This document shows positions 1 through 10,159 of a stretch of DNA of 60,000 nucleotides, piece by piece. The position numbers were made by a program, and so were the translations under genes. Origin of the DNA: Apostichopus japonicus. Its lineage: Eukaryota; Echinodermata; Holothuroidea; Aspidochirotida; Stichopodidae. The stretch is taken from NCBI RefSeq assembly GCF_037975245.1, contig NC_092575.1, positions 27,503,841 to 27,563,840 of the forward strand. Direction: 5' to 3'. The notes beneath the pieces are model-generated. The model did no database searches and was not told where the DNA came from. It worked only from the letters and a program-made list of their open reading frames with translations. Position 1 is the stretch's first letter, and each line of letters opens with the position of its first letter.

Positions 1-322
1 AGGGGGCGACCGCCCCCCTCCCCCTTCAGCATATTTTTTTTTATGATATCGCCAGTAATTTCAAAATAGAAAGTGCTTAGATGCAACTTACAAGGCCTGG
101 GAAGTGTCGTTTCCAGCGATCTGGGAGGCATTTTCGGCCAAAATTTACTTGTACGCTTCGCGCCAACAAATGGTCCTGGGTAGTGCCATTTCCAGTGATC
201 TGGGAGGCATGTTCGGCCAAAATTTTCTTGAACGCTTCGCGCCAACTTATGGTGGCGCTACGCTTAGATAATTTGCCTACAGGCTTCGCCCCTCCCTTGG
301 CAAATTCCTCGCTACGCGCCTG
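1..322 (+). mobile_element. hAT-like MITE, copy 1 (left end cut by window)
   Basis: The segment is homologous along its length to the complete copy at 45508-45794, and ends in the same terminal sequence (gctacgcgcctg). The left terminus lies outside the window. Unlike the other copy it contains an internal tandem duplication: roughly 101-168 is repeated at 174-243 (ctgggaggca...cgcttcgcgccaa). No coding capacity is visible; the short open frames here only reflect the element. Confidence 0.75.
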
Positions 323-1200
323 TTCGAATTTGTAAAGCAACCGCAGCAGATATCACATCATATCAGTGAGCATGAAAATGGCGTTCCAGGATGAACAGCC
401 TCAAAACTGTCCGACTTGCCCGAAAAAAATAACCAAAATTTCGTTCAACATGTTATGGTCAATATCATATAAACAAGCATCGGTTATTTACCCTACATCG
501 CATGCCATCGTGTACCGTACGGTCCGTGAAAGTTGCGCAGTGTACCGCGGGATGCTAATGTAAACAACCAAATGTCTTATGTAGATGGAGAAAAAGGCAT
601 GGAGGTCCAATTATGTCAAAACTCTCTTTTACATTAGAAATGGCGAATTAGGGGCTGCAGCCCCCCCCCCCCGCCTCCTACGCCTATGTGTGTAGTGTTC
701 GGTTTCGGAAATATCTGCTATTTTTTTCATTTCCTTCAACCAAGTTTTATAATAGCCGTTATAAGAGGTTTTAATATTTCTACACCAATAAATTAACTGT
801 CTGAATTTTCCAAAATTTCTGACCAACATTCTGCATCACACTTCCCTCTACTCGTGCAATTTTGACCGGTCTGTTAGGGGTTGAAGGAGGTTTTTCTATA
901 TTGGTTGTCCATAGATGAAATTTTGTGCAACATTATGGATATGTTTTGAAGTGAGTTTATTCACGAGAAATGTGAATTTTCAAATTCTGAACAAATAATG
1001 GGCTTGGAACCTTGAAAAGTGGGCCTGACGGATATTGTGGGCCGCGACGTAGAATCACCTATAAAAAGCAATGATCCACAGGACATGCGATGAGGTCGAA
1101 CATGATTTGTGACTGGTGACAATCTTCAAAAAGGTTATGGATGGAAAAAAAACTATCGGGAAATACTTGGTTCTCAGGCAAAAAGTGTACATCTGGTTGG
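323..1200. other. No gene seen; anonymous repeat-rich DNA
   Basis: I see no exon with splice borders here. A self-complementary GC stretch (ggggctgcagcccc, about 650-665) followed by a C-run and cctcctacgcctatg at 675-690 looks like one end of another transposon, but I could not find its partner end. Confidence 0.4.
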
Positions 1201-1385
1201 TCATTTTCAAGCCCGAGAAGTGCCATTTCCGGTGATCTGGGTGGTATCAAAACCAGAAATTTTCTTGTACGCTGCGCGCCAACCGATGGTGGCGCTCCGC
1301 TTAGATAGTCGTGCCTACAATTTTGAAAATCCATATCAATCGCAAAAAGTGCTCCCCCCCTTTCAAATTCCTGGCTACGTCGCTG
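1200..1385 (+). mobile_element. Diverged hAT-like MITE fragment, copy 3
   Basis: From about 1219 the sequence follows the MITE family seen at 1-322 and 45508-45794: the 'tgccatttcc..tgatctggg' block, 'ttttcttgtacgc', 'ggtggcgct.cgcttagat', and a terminal 'aattcctggctacg'. It is more diverged and its left boundary is unclear. Confidence 0.55.
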
Positions 1386-1717
1386 AACCGTGCTGACGTA
1401 TTTTCATGTAACTGCAGGGGCGGATCCAGGGGGGGCCGACCCGGCCCCGGCCCCCCCTTTTTGGAAATCAGTTGCGTTTTTTTTATGTGGGAGTACTTCA
1501 AATTCCTAATAGGCATAACTTGGTGAAAGAAAAGCCTAATATATATCCAGCTGCTCTTCCCTGAAACGCGATCGTTTTTATTCCAAATTTGAAACTAAGG
1601 CAATTATCAGGCCTACGCGACATCACGTATTAATTAGATACGGCTCAGTACTATAGTGCTGACTATTACTGTCAGGGAAAATCAATGCACAGTTAGCAAG
1701 TATATCATAATTATCTG

Positions 1718-1801
1718 AATGAAAGGGGGTGTAGGCGGTTTTACACTATCTAACGCAACGTAGTCGCCAAGAACCTGAAGTATTTTTAAGGGAGGGCCCG
1801 A
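1718..1801 (+). repeat. Left arm of 84-bp terminal inverted repeat (Penelope-like element)
   Basis: Perfectly complementary to 4087-4170 by direct reading. It starts aatgaaaggggg and ends ggagggcccga. Confidence 0.9.
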
Positions 1802-2041
1802 GGAACATGAACTTATAGCATGCTCCTCATGGTGAAACATAATTGCACCTATTAGGTGAATTGAGTGTACTGTTAATAGTAGGAGAGACTAGTGTAGGTT
1901 CTTATGACCAACTAGACCGGTTTCTGCTCTCAAACTTTATAGGAGGAGCTTCATCAGTAGTAGCCTTTGAATATTTTATATTCGGCCTGGGCGTCTCGTT
2001 CTCAAAATGCATCTATTTTCTGTGCACGAGTTTTTATGGAC

Positions 2042-2209
2042 TCATAGTGCAGCTATAAGAGCATCTAAAAGAGCTTCGTGTGAACCTTGAGAGTCAGCTG
2101 ATTCTTCGTTAGTATGAAACCTTGAGTTAACAAGTAAATCTTTGAGATTTTGGGCCCTTTTGTAGGCTAGAATCGGTTCTTTTGGAAACAGTTTGGATAA
2201 TTCCGCGTG
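2042..2209 (-). pseudogene. Penelope-like RT, C-terminal fragment
   Basis: Minus-strand reading gives residues such as LSKLFPKEPILAYKRAQNLKDLL, truncated here to its core 'FPKEPILAYKRAQNLKDLL', the conserved block near the end of Penelope-type reverse transcriptases. The hAT-like insertion at 2210-3076 separates it from the upstream part; the codons on both sides of the insertion fit once the 8-bp duplication is allowed for. A stop follows soon after. Confidence 0.75.
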
Positions 2210-3076
2210 CAGGGGCGTAGCGAGCGGGGGGGGTGTGGGGGTGTCACACCCCCCCCCCAATAATTTGGTCGCTGTCGGCAAATTTTGGGTCTGTCGGCAA
2301 AAGGAGAAAAGGTGAAGAGAGCGGAAGGGGAAGAAAGAAGGAAAGCTGAATAGAGAAAAGGAGAACGGGAGCTTCTTTATCGGTTATTTCGATTTTCCAG
2401 TTCTTCATCTGATAAACTCATTCACCAATCCAATCACCCGACGCCTGCAAGTTAAAAACCTCTCGGCAAATAACTGATAATGTCACGGCCGTCAGTATAG
2501 CTACTGTAGCCAGGCTCAGCTAGACGAGTGCCAGAATCGCCGGCAACTCAGTGAAAGAAATGGAATTAAAGGCTTCCGTATAGGCCGCAGCCCATGAGTC
2601 GTGCTATCGTGTGACAACGTGTTGTTATTATCCTCTGTTCAGAATGACGTCATCGCAGAAGGACACGGCTCACGAATTGTACACAATTTTTAACGTTTCT
2701 CGCTTGTATATCAATGAATGTTGTTATTTCTCATTACCGGAAAGTTTTCTGAACATTTTCATGACGAAGTTTCACTATTTCAACGATCGGTGAAAGAGAA
2801 AACACAGTTCGATAATTGGTCCCAATTAATTCTTCTTCTGCCGACTGCCATAAAAATAATATCGAAATGGAAATTCTACGGTGCCAAATTTGACTTAAAA
2901 TATGCACCAGATTGCATCTAAGGACGTTTCAAAACTAAAAATTTTCCAAAGGGGAGGGGGACACCCCCTCCCCTTAGACCCCTCCCCCATTTCAGTCACA
3001 TCTTCCAGATCCGTCGGCAAATCAAATCCTCCACACCCCCCCCCCCCACCCAACAAAAAACTTTGCTACGCCCCTG
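2210..3076. mobile_element. hAT-like non-autonomous element, innermost insertion
   Basis: Ends are caggggcgtagc (2210-2221) and its exact inverse gctacgcccctg (3065-3076). The flanks are a perfect 8-bp target duplication, tccgcgtg (2202-2209 and 3077-3084). The element is 867 bp, G/C-run rich near both ends, and has no transposase. It sits inside the reverse transcriptase frame of the Penelope-like element, so it is the youngest of three nested insertions. Confidence 0.9.
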
Positions 3077-3107
3077 TCCGCGTGTTGCGAGATTAAATGC
3101 CAATGTT

Positions 3108-4042
3108 TCAAAAGTACATTTTCAAATGCGTGGTTTTGATATGGGGTGTATAGGTAAGCTTGAACACCATTGGTGGTTCCTTTTGTTTAGGTTTGGTAGT
3201 GAGGTATTGCCCACGGTTTTCAAATTTTATGCCTTTCGTGGCTGAGGCAATTATAGTTACGGAGTAACAGTTTCTCTGTGAACGCGTTCTTTTTCTGTAA
3301 GAAATCAGTCTCATTGTTACATAGACGTGCGTATCGTAATACTTCCCCTTTAATGAAGCCTTTAAAAGTGGCAAGTGGGTGTGCAGAGTTTCTGTCGAGG
3401 TATTGGAAGGTTTCCGTGGGTTTGGTGTAGACTTTGGTATCTAATAACCCATTGGTTTCAAACCTTGGACCTTTGAAGATTTTCAAATCTAGGTATGTTA
3501 CCTCGGTGTGTAATATTTCTACCGTAAACTTTAAGAAGCGGTGAATTTCATTCAACCTGTTTACTAGTTGTTCAAGTTCCTGAGGTGAACCGTCTTAAAG
3601 CAATAGAATTTCATCTCTATAGCGGAGCCATTTTAAGATTTTATTATCTGTCGGTAAAATCTGGTTTTCCAGTCTATGCATGACGATATCACAGATTTCC
3701 GGAGAGGCTTGGCTACCCATGGCGCAACCGATCTTTTGTAGATAGAATTGGTTATTGAACTCGAAACAGTTTCTTGTTAAAAATAAGTTCAATTAGTTTG
3801 CGCATAGATATGGAAGATATTTTATTCATTCCATATTCGCTTTTTTCCGCCTTTTCATAGACTTCTTGACATATATCTAATGCCTCCTCTTGGGGAGTAT
3901 TGGTATACATGGCGACGACATCGAGTGAAGCAAGTACTACTGCTTTTGGTAGCGGGGTGGCTTCCACAATTTTCAGAATGTGATTTGTGTCTTTCGCATA
4001 GGTGCTTTGTTTTAATACAATAGGAAGCAAGAAATAGTCCAC
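3108..4042 (-). pseudogene. Penelope-like reverse transcriptase, broken
   Basis: Read on the minus strand from 4042: the segment to 3752 has ASLDVVAMYTNTPQEEAL, the A-motif block of Penelope RTs. The segment 3792-3595 has QKIGCAMGSQASP and the RT signature region, where the second catalytic Asp of the usual YxDD is replaced (RYRDE). After an in-frame TAA (3594-3596), 3593-3220 continues with YLDLKIFKGPRF and a further conserved block, then shifts frame to 3374-3108 with VFKLTYTPHI. Breaks are a frameshift in a T-run near 3785, the TAA, and frameshifts near 3240 and 3118. The enzyme would have copied element RNA at a nicked chromosomal site; this copy is dead. Confidence 0.85.
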
Positions 4043-4086
4043 AAATTCCGATATTTTTTCGGTCGGTGATCCGTTTCCGCTTATTA

Positions 4087-4170
4087 TCGGGCCCTCCCTT
4101 AAAAATACTTCAGGTTCTTGGCGACTACGTTGCGTTAGATAGTGTAAAACCGCCTACACCCCCTTTCATT
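4087..4170 (-). repeat. Right arm of 84-bp terminal inverted repeat (Penelope-like element)
   Basis: Exact inverse complement of 1718-1801; followed three bases later by the right copy of the 19-bp target duplication. Confidence 0.9.
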
Positions 4171-4738
4171 AATAAGTATATCATAATTATCTCATTGAAT
4201 ATATCTTGTTTTATGTTTTTTCTTGGGGTGAATCTGGTGTCATAATTTTCGCGCAAAAGAAAAAACGAATCGACGCAATAATAGTGTATCCATTGTACAT
4301 GCACTGTTGAGCGTTGTTAAATATGTGTCTATCGAGAAAAAATATGTGCACAAAAAAGCGTGTCTGCAACGTTTCTGGTTTTTCTAGTTTTTGGCGAAAT
4401 GTTTCACCATTTTGCATCTAAGCACTCACAATTAACCAAAAATTTCCAAGGGGGACAACCCCTCCCCTAGACCCCTCCCCCAGGACGCAGATCACTAAAG
4501 TGCTACCATCGGGATGTCGGCCCCCCCTTTCTCAAAATCCTGGATCCGCCCCTGTAACTTAAATATGTACAGTTTGTTTAAGGTTTAGTGAAGAAGGCCA
4601 GCTAGGGTCGAAGCGCCAGGACCTCTAGGTTTTGCATATGTATCTTTACAAAGGCAGCATAAAGGACTTGCTTTATTTATTTATTTTCAATCAAGCCTAA
4701 AATTTTATTTTCCACCATGTTTTTCTTCTTCTCCCTAG

Positions 4739-4855
4739 TTACTATCGATTTATCCGATTCGGCGGGCAACATAAAAAATTTAAATAATAATTTGAAGGCG
4801 TATGCTAATGCTTACCTAGAAGGAAGAGAAAGCTATTGGTTGATCAAAATAGAAA
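4739..4855 (+). CDS. CXorf65-like gene, internal exon
   Basis: Acceptor after a pyrimidine tract (ttcttcttctccctag) and donor gtaagtat. 117 nt, entering in phase 1 and leaving in phase 1. Encodes the conserved-looking block with TIDLSDSAGNI and GRESYWLIKIE. Confidence 0.6.
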
Positions 4856-5259
4856 GTAAGTATAGTTATGTATAATTTATTCTCGACCATCACTTACCCT
4901 ACTATGGGAAAGACCCAATTTGGACTCAAAATCACTTTCTCCTGATAGCAATACAGTGATAATTGTAATCGAGGGGTTGAAGGTGAGTTGGAGGGAGGGA
5001 TGAGGGAGGGTCAATTTGACCCGCGGTGGGTGCATTCAATCTATATGAGGGGTGTAGGGAATAACGGGAGTGGGGTAGCGGATGTTTCACGTGATTAAAG
5101 CCATCTCAGAATATATGACAGTTAGTATATCCAAACTACTCATACTGCCAGTACGAGTGCTTGGAAGTATGACTTGAAAGTACCGTTTTACAGAACAAAC
5201 TTGTTCTAACTTGAGTACATTACTCAAGTAATTTTGTCATGTTTTATTCATATTCTCAG

Positions 5260-5337
5260 AAGGACGCACCGATAACGATCCAACTAAATATAGTCTGATG
5301 ATCACAGATCCCGAATCGACATGTCCAGAACTAACTA
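5260..5337 (+). CDS. CXorf65-like gene, internal exon
   Basis: Acceptor tattctcag and donor gtaagtat; 78 nt, phase 1 to phase 1. Encodes a segment reading KGRTDNDPTKYSLMI and a Pro/Cys-containing stretch. Confidence 0.6.
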
Positions 5338-6178
5338 GTAAGTATATATTAGTATAGTCAGTAAGTATAGCAGAGATCTTCCCGCCAAAACGAAACAATA
5401 TCAGACTACAGATTGACGAGTGTAATTAAATGTAAATATATTAACTGTAAATAGCATGCTAGAAATGACCTCGATTTAAAACAAAGCTTTACCAAGTCTA
5501 AATTTTGATGGACACAATCAATTTATGGTTGAGGAAGGGCGAAGGAGGACGGATGCAACATTTCTTTCTGGATAGACCACAATTAAAGTGTTATTTTACA
5601 GCATGGCCCAATTAATGTCGCAAAATATTTTGCAACAGTACTTTTTTATGGTCTGCCTATGAGAAAACTTGATTGAATTGGTGGGGTGAATAGGGCCTGG
5701 ATCCCTTTGGCTACCTGCACGTTATTTAAGAGTTGCACCAGTTGGATGGGAATTATGTAAATTGAAGTGAGACAGTACCAAAGGATAAAATATATATAGC
5801 CTATATATGCCTCATAACGCTCTCCTCGACTTAACGCGGGGGTTCGGTGTTCGCCAATCAGAAAGAATTAAAATAATATAAACTTCGAGGATGATAAAAA
5901 GGATATGTTAAAATGCGTCAGTCATTCCCCCAAATCACATCTGCGAGGTATAATATATAGAACGCGGCTGTATGCGAAGATCAAATCTATGGCAATGTAG
6001 TAACCAAGGGTCAGAGTTCTTGAGATAGGCCCGTGTTGACGCACAGATCAATTTCATACGGGTGGTTTGAGGTTCAAAACCTTATCTAAACAATATCCAT
6101 GACGCATATTCTTCCAAGGATAATACATATTTGATCTTCTAGTCGAAATTCTGTTTGACTTTATCCTTTCCATCATAG

Positions 6179-6330
6179 GTCGGTTACAAGATTTATCAAA
6201 ACCTCAAACAAAGACGCGGAAGGAAATGCCGAGTTGGAACAGTCTCAAGAAGAAAGTCGGTAAACCCAACAAGGGAGGAACAAGTGGACGGAACAGCAGG
6301 GGGAGTGGCTCCAGTAAAGGGAAGAGATAA
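6179..6330 (+). CDS. CXorf65-like gene, terminal exon
   Basis: Acceptor ccatcatag; 152 nt from phase 1 to a TAA stop. Encodes a basic tail rich in Lys, Gly, Ser and Arg, probably disordered. Confidence 0.6.
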
Positions 6331-6550
6331 CTACAGTTTTTGATATCAGTGGTTTCTTCACACTAACCGAAATTGTATTTATATAAGAGCTCAGCGACTA
6401 GTCAAAGATGTATTACTAATGATGGAATGAGGGGTGGTGGAGGGGTGGCAGGGCGTGAGTGAGGGGATTGGAACATTTAAGCTGCTTAACCAACATGGTG
6501 TAGGGCAAATTAACCAGGTCTCAAACATTTGGCACACATACCCCATTGTC

Positions 6551-6622
6551 AGGAGGGGGCAGTGTCAGGAGGGGGCGGTGTCACGAGGGGGCTGTGTCAG
6601 GAGGGGGAGGTGTCAGGAGGGG
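6551..6622 (+). repeat. 16-bp G-rich tandem repeat (about 4.5 copies)
   Basis: Unit is aggagggggcggtgtc with small changes. The runs of five G per unit could form G-quadruplexes. Confidence 0.85.
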
Positions 6623-6929
6623 ATGGAAAAAATGTTGTGGAGTGCTACTGCCGTACCAGAATTCCCAGCCACCCCAAAGAGCAGAAACAGTAAATGTTGA
6701 GAAGTGGCCTGTTTTGAAAATGTTTATGAAAATTTATCTCCTCCGTTGAGTCATAAAACTTCTTTATGGGTACATCAGAACGGGGAGGGGAAGGGGGAGG
6801 GGAGGGAATGGAATAAGCAGAAACAAGGGTAACTAAGGATGCTCAAAACGGCTAATGGGGATGTGAAGAGATGGCTGGAAAGAGGGATCCAATGAGTGCA
6901 AGTAACCTATCCAACAGAAATGCATATCC

Positions 6930-6988
6930 ACTGGGGGGGATGGTGGGGGGATGGTGGGGGGGATGGTGGGGGGATGGTGGGTGGATGG
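6930..6988 (+). repeat. G-run tandem repeat ((G)6-ATGGT type), G-quadruplex-prone
   Basis: Four to five units of ggggggatggt follow one another, ending in ggtgggtggatgg. Four or more G-runs of six bases within 50 nt meet the usual quadruplex pattern. Confidence 0.85.
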
Positions 6989-8496
6989 AGTGACATGAAA
7001 TCAGCTGACAGAATGCCAATTAGTTGCTGCAATAATTCTTACTTGAGATTTATTTCAGTCTATGCTACACAAGAGATTCAAATGTACAAGTATAACCTGG
7101 GAAATATAAGAAATTCATATAGTATACACAACATCACTGCAATTAAATTCATACTGATAAGTGTCCAACAGAAAACAATCAAGGTGATATGAAATATAAG
7201 AATACATTTCAGAGAAATATAAAACATTTTTCTACAAAAACATAAAAATCTTCTCTTATTTTTTCATTTTACTTCAGTCATGTGTCTCATGTTGAACTAA
7301 TATGTGAATATTGTCACCATTGGTTGTGGTAAATCAATCACAATATTTCTGCTAATATTAAAAATTATCATGAAACAAGTTCATTCATAATTTTCCTTTG
7401 TGCTTTACTTCCCCCGTCCCACCCACCCCTTCCCTCCCTCCCTCCCCCTTTCCCTTTCAAAGAATCGAAGATCTCTACAACTTTGTGTCAGACACAAATT
7501 TAGACACAATACATAAATAGTTTGCATGATTAATATAAATATCACTTTGAAGAATACCACACCTGAGAAGAAATTACACCAGAATTATGTTAAAGTGGTC
7601 ACTCAGGTGTCTAAGAGGGGGGGGGGGGTGGGGGGGGGTTAAATATATGAAAATGGTTTCAAGAAACTTGATCTAGCATTTCAAATTTTCAAATTACACA
7701 TTACTTAGATTGGCTAAAACTTTGTTGAATACTTGCTCATTTGATTAACTAATTTCTGTATAAAACGTTCGCAATAACCAGAGAAGTGACAGTTTTGAGA
7801 GTAATTTCTGAGTTGATGGGAGTGATTAACTTCCTCTTTGATGGGTAAAACAATTGACAATAATCAATTCTATAGATCTAAAAGATATCAAACAAAATAT
7901 CAAGAACAATTTGACTCCTTCAAAAATTCTACTAATAGGTTCTCAATCGGTTTTCTATTAACGAGTTAATACTAACGACTACATACGATTTCTTTGGCTT
8001 GACCTTGTCTTGCTTTTAAGCTAAACTTCTCAGAAAAGTTGAGAATTCCAAAAAGATAAATATCCACTCCACTCCACCTACAGTAACAGTTTTCATCCAA
8101 ATTCATGGAATTTGTAAATGAAAAAAAATTCATAATGGATTAAATATATAACAGTTTGCTTTGCAGAGACTGCTTTTGTGCTGTAAGTCAGACACCCAGA
8201 AGTGTTGATCAGCCTCTGTGATGGTATGGTAAAAAATGAAATAGTAAAATTCTCACTTGATCACTAAAAATGATGCAAAAAATACACTCCCACCCCACCC
8301 CCCTTCCCAATAATAAATAAATATATATATAAAATGAAATTGAAAAATATCTTGGGTTCCATATATAGTTCTCTTACATCCCAGCAAATTTACCTATATA
8401 TTATTATATATAATATTATTAGAGAAACTATTTAACTTTTGCATGTGCTTTTCTCTGATGATCTCACAGACTATCACTTGAATCATATTTCCTACA

Positions 8497-8993
8497 GTAG
8501 CTGAGTAATGGTCTGAGTAATGGTCTGAGTAATGGTCTGAGTAATGGTCTGAGTAAATGGTCTGAGTAATGGTCTGAGTAATGGTCTGAGTAATGGTCTG
8601 AGTAAATGGTCTGAGTAATGGTCTGAGCAATGGTCTGAGTAAATGGTCTGAGTAATGGTCTGAGTAATGGTCTGAGCAATGGTCTGAGTAAATGGTCTGA
8701 GTAATGGTCTGAGTAATGGTCTGAGTAATGGTCTGAGTAATGGTCTGAGTAAATGGTCTGAGTAATGGTCTGAGTAATGGTCTGAGTAATGGTCTGAGTC
8801 AATGGTCTGAGTAATGGTCTGAGTAAATGGTCTGAGTAATGGTCTGAGTAATGGTCTGAGTCAATGGTCTGAGTCAATGTTCTGAGTAATGGTCTGAGTA
8901 ATGGTCTGAGTAATGGTCTGAGTAATGGTCTGAGTAATGGTCTGAGTATTGGTCTGAGTAATGGTCTGAGTAATGGTCTGAGTAAATGGTCTG
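8497..8993 (+). repeat. 12/13-bp minisatellite, unit tggtctgagtaa(a)
   Basis: About 40 copies in nearly 500 bp, alternating 12- and 13-bp units with occasional gtca, gcaa or gtatt variants. Long open frames over it on the minus strand are by-products of the repeat. Confidence 0.95.
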
Positions 8994-8999
8994 ATATGG

Positions 9000-9545
9000 A
9001 TCTCACTTAGAAATACAGTGCCAGATCAGCACACTGTGGGACTCTTAAGGCACGATATGCTCAGGTTAAGCCCACCCCTTCCCACGCACAACTCCCTTTT
9101 ATTAAGTTTTGTAGGTATGACTAGAAAATAAATAGTTCTTTGTGGCACAAGATGTTTACCATATTTTTTTCTTTTTTTTGAATGCTACCCAACATTAATT
9201 GAGACAAAACAATTTGAATACAACACTGAATATAGAAATATAATACAAATAAAAGTAACTTTTTGATGTGAAAAAAATTGACCTGACGAAACTGTTCTTG
9301 TTTTGGAAAAATATAACAGAGGCTTGAACACTATACAATGAACAGTAGTATTTCTAATAGCACACAGCAATCACACATTAATGTTATTATTTACATAGCC
9401 ACACCTGCAATTTATAGTTGCATGTAAGGCTGTTCTATTATTTGGCACTTTTAGGAATGAAAGACCTCCATCTCACAACTTTATAGTTGATTAAATTTAG
9501 CAGAATTTACACCCGTCTGTATTAATACGAGAACAAACTTCGAAA
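9000..9545. other. Intergenic DNA, nothing recognised
   Basis: AT-rich sequence between two minisatellites; no exon, RNA gene or transposon end was recognised. Confidence 0.4.
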
Positions 9546-9550
9546 TATAT

Positions 9551-9782
9551 GGTTCAACAGTGTGGTATTGTAATGGTACAATAGTGTAGTATTGTAATGG
9601 TACAATAGTGTAGTATTGTAATGGTACAATAGTGTAGTATTGTAATGGTACAGCAGTGTGGTATTGTAATGGTACAGCAGTGTGGTATTGTAATGGTACA
9701 GCAGTGTGGTATTGTAACGGTACAGCAGTGTGGTATTGTAATGGTACAGCAGTTTAGTATTATAATGGTACAGCAGTGTAGA
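9551..9782 (+). repeat. 24-bp minisatellite (about 10 copies)
   Basis: Unit is approximately tagtattgtaatggtacaat / cagcagtg variants. Left units carry 'acaatagtgtag', right units 'acagcagtgtgg', so the array has two sequence classes. Confidence 0.9.
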
Positions 9783-10019
9783 GTGTGAGCACAGAACCAC
9801 ATAAGCATGATTTGTACTAAGACAACAACCGCATGGGTAGGAGAAGAATACATATACTTAAAATGGATGAAAATGTAACAACAGGAGTAAAGTACATCAA
9901 AGTACAAGTACAAATGATGAAGTACCAATAGTTTAAGTATATGAGTACTATGTGACTACAGGTACAATACCCTGGGTACACATACTATAACATTAATACA
10001 AGTACTAAAGCACGAGTAC

Positions 10020-10110
10020 AAGTATGACAGCATGATTCGCAAGATCCACCACATGAGTACAAAATCCACCACATGGGTACAAGATCCACCACACTAGTAC
10101 AAGTCAACAA
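10020..10110 (+). repeat. Short tandem repeat, ccaccacatg-type unit (about 20 bp)
   Basis: Three copies of an 'agtacaa(g/a)atccaccaca' unit, next to the larger gagtacc array. Confidence 0.7.
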
Positions 10111-10159
10111 ACTTAGTAAAGGTACTTAAATATAAGTTATAGTATGACAACATAAGTAA

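Larger units (their letters stand above)
1717..4173 (-). mobile_element. Penelope-like retroelement (degenerate), nested in a hAT-like element
   Basis: The element is flanked by a perfect 19-bp direct repeat (aagtatatcataattatct at 1698-1716 and 4174-4192). Its two ends are a perfect 84-bp inverted repeat (1718-1801 against 4087-4170). Between them the minus strand encodes a Penelope-type reverse transcriptase in pieces, interrupted by at least two frameshifts, one in-frame stop and a hAT-like insertion (2210-3076). Penelope-like elements are known for terminal repeats in unusual orientations and variable target duplications. No GIY-YIG endonuclease is recognisable beyond 2042. Confidence 0.85.
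1415..4554. mobile_element. Outer hAT-like element, split by a Penelope insertion
   Basis: The left end is caggggcggatccag (1415-1429) and the right end is its inverse, ctggatccgcccctg (4540-4554). The flanks are tgtaactg on the left and, overlapping the last two bases of the right end, tgtaactt, so an 8-bp target duplication with one mismatch is likely. Own sequence is only about 300 bp at left and 380 bp at right; the middle is a later insertion (1717-4173). CAGGGG ends and 8-bp duplications are typical of the hAT superfamily. No transposase is visible, so it is non-autonomous. Confidence 0.7.
4739..6330 (+). other. 3' part of a small gene, CXorf65-like (three exons)
   Basis: Three exons with GT/AG borders and matching phases encode about 115 residues and end in TAA at 6328-6330. 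The peptide starts with a TIDL-SD--GNI pattern, then YANAYLEGRESYWLIKIEKG, and ends in a Lys/Gly/Ser-rich basic tail. As I recall it, the small vertebrate protein CXorf65 (function unknown) has a comparable TIDL-D--G block followed by a Tyr-rich 'RETYYV.KVE.G' block; I could not run a comparison. Upstream exons (N-terminus) were not found; the transposon pile-up at 1-4.55 kb lies immediately upstream and may occupy that intron. The gene model is firmer than the family name. Confidence 0.55.
6331..8490. other. Intergenic DNA without a recognisable gene
   Basis: Contains G-rich short tandem repeats (listed separately), poly-G near 7617-7640 and AT-rich sequence. No exon-like segment with splice borders was seen. 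Confidence 0.5.

Noticed and set aside
1843-2058. 71-codon plus-strand frame inside the Penelope-like element, checked for a GIY-YIG endonuclease on either strand
   Set aside because: The minus strand there has stops and no GIY-YIG pattern; the plus frame is antisense to the RT.
8464-9006. 180-codon minus-strand open frame of repeated LLRPLLRP/SDHY units
   Set aside because: It is a translation of the 12/13-bp minisatellite; no splice borders or non-repeat coding part.
9522-9928. Overlapping minus-strand frames with YHYNTTLL / TIPHCCT repeats
   Set aside because: They are translations of the 24-bp minisatellite in two frames.
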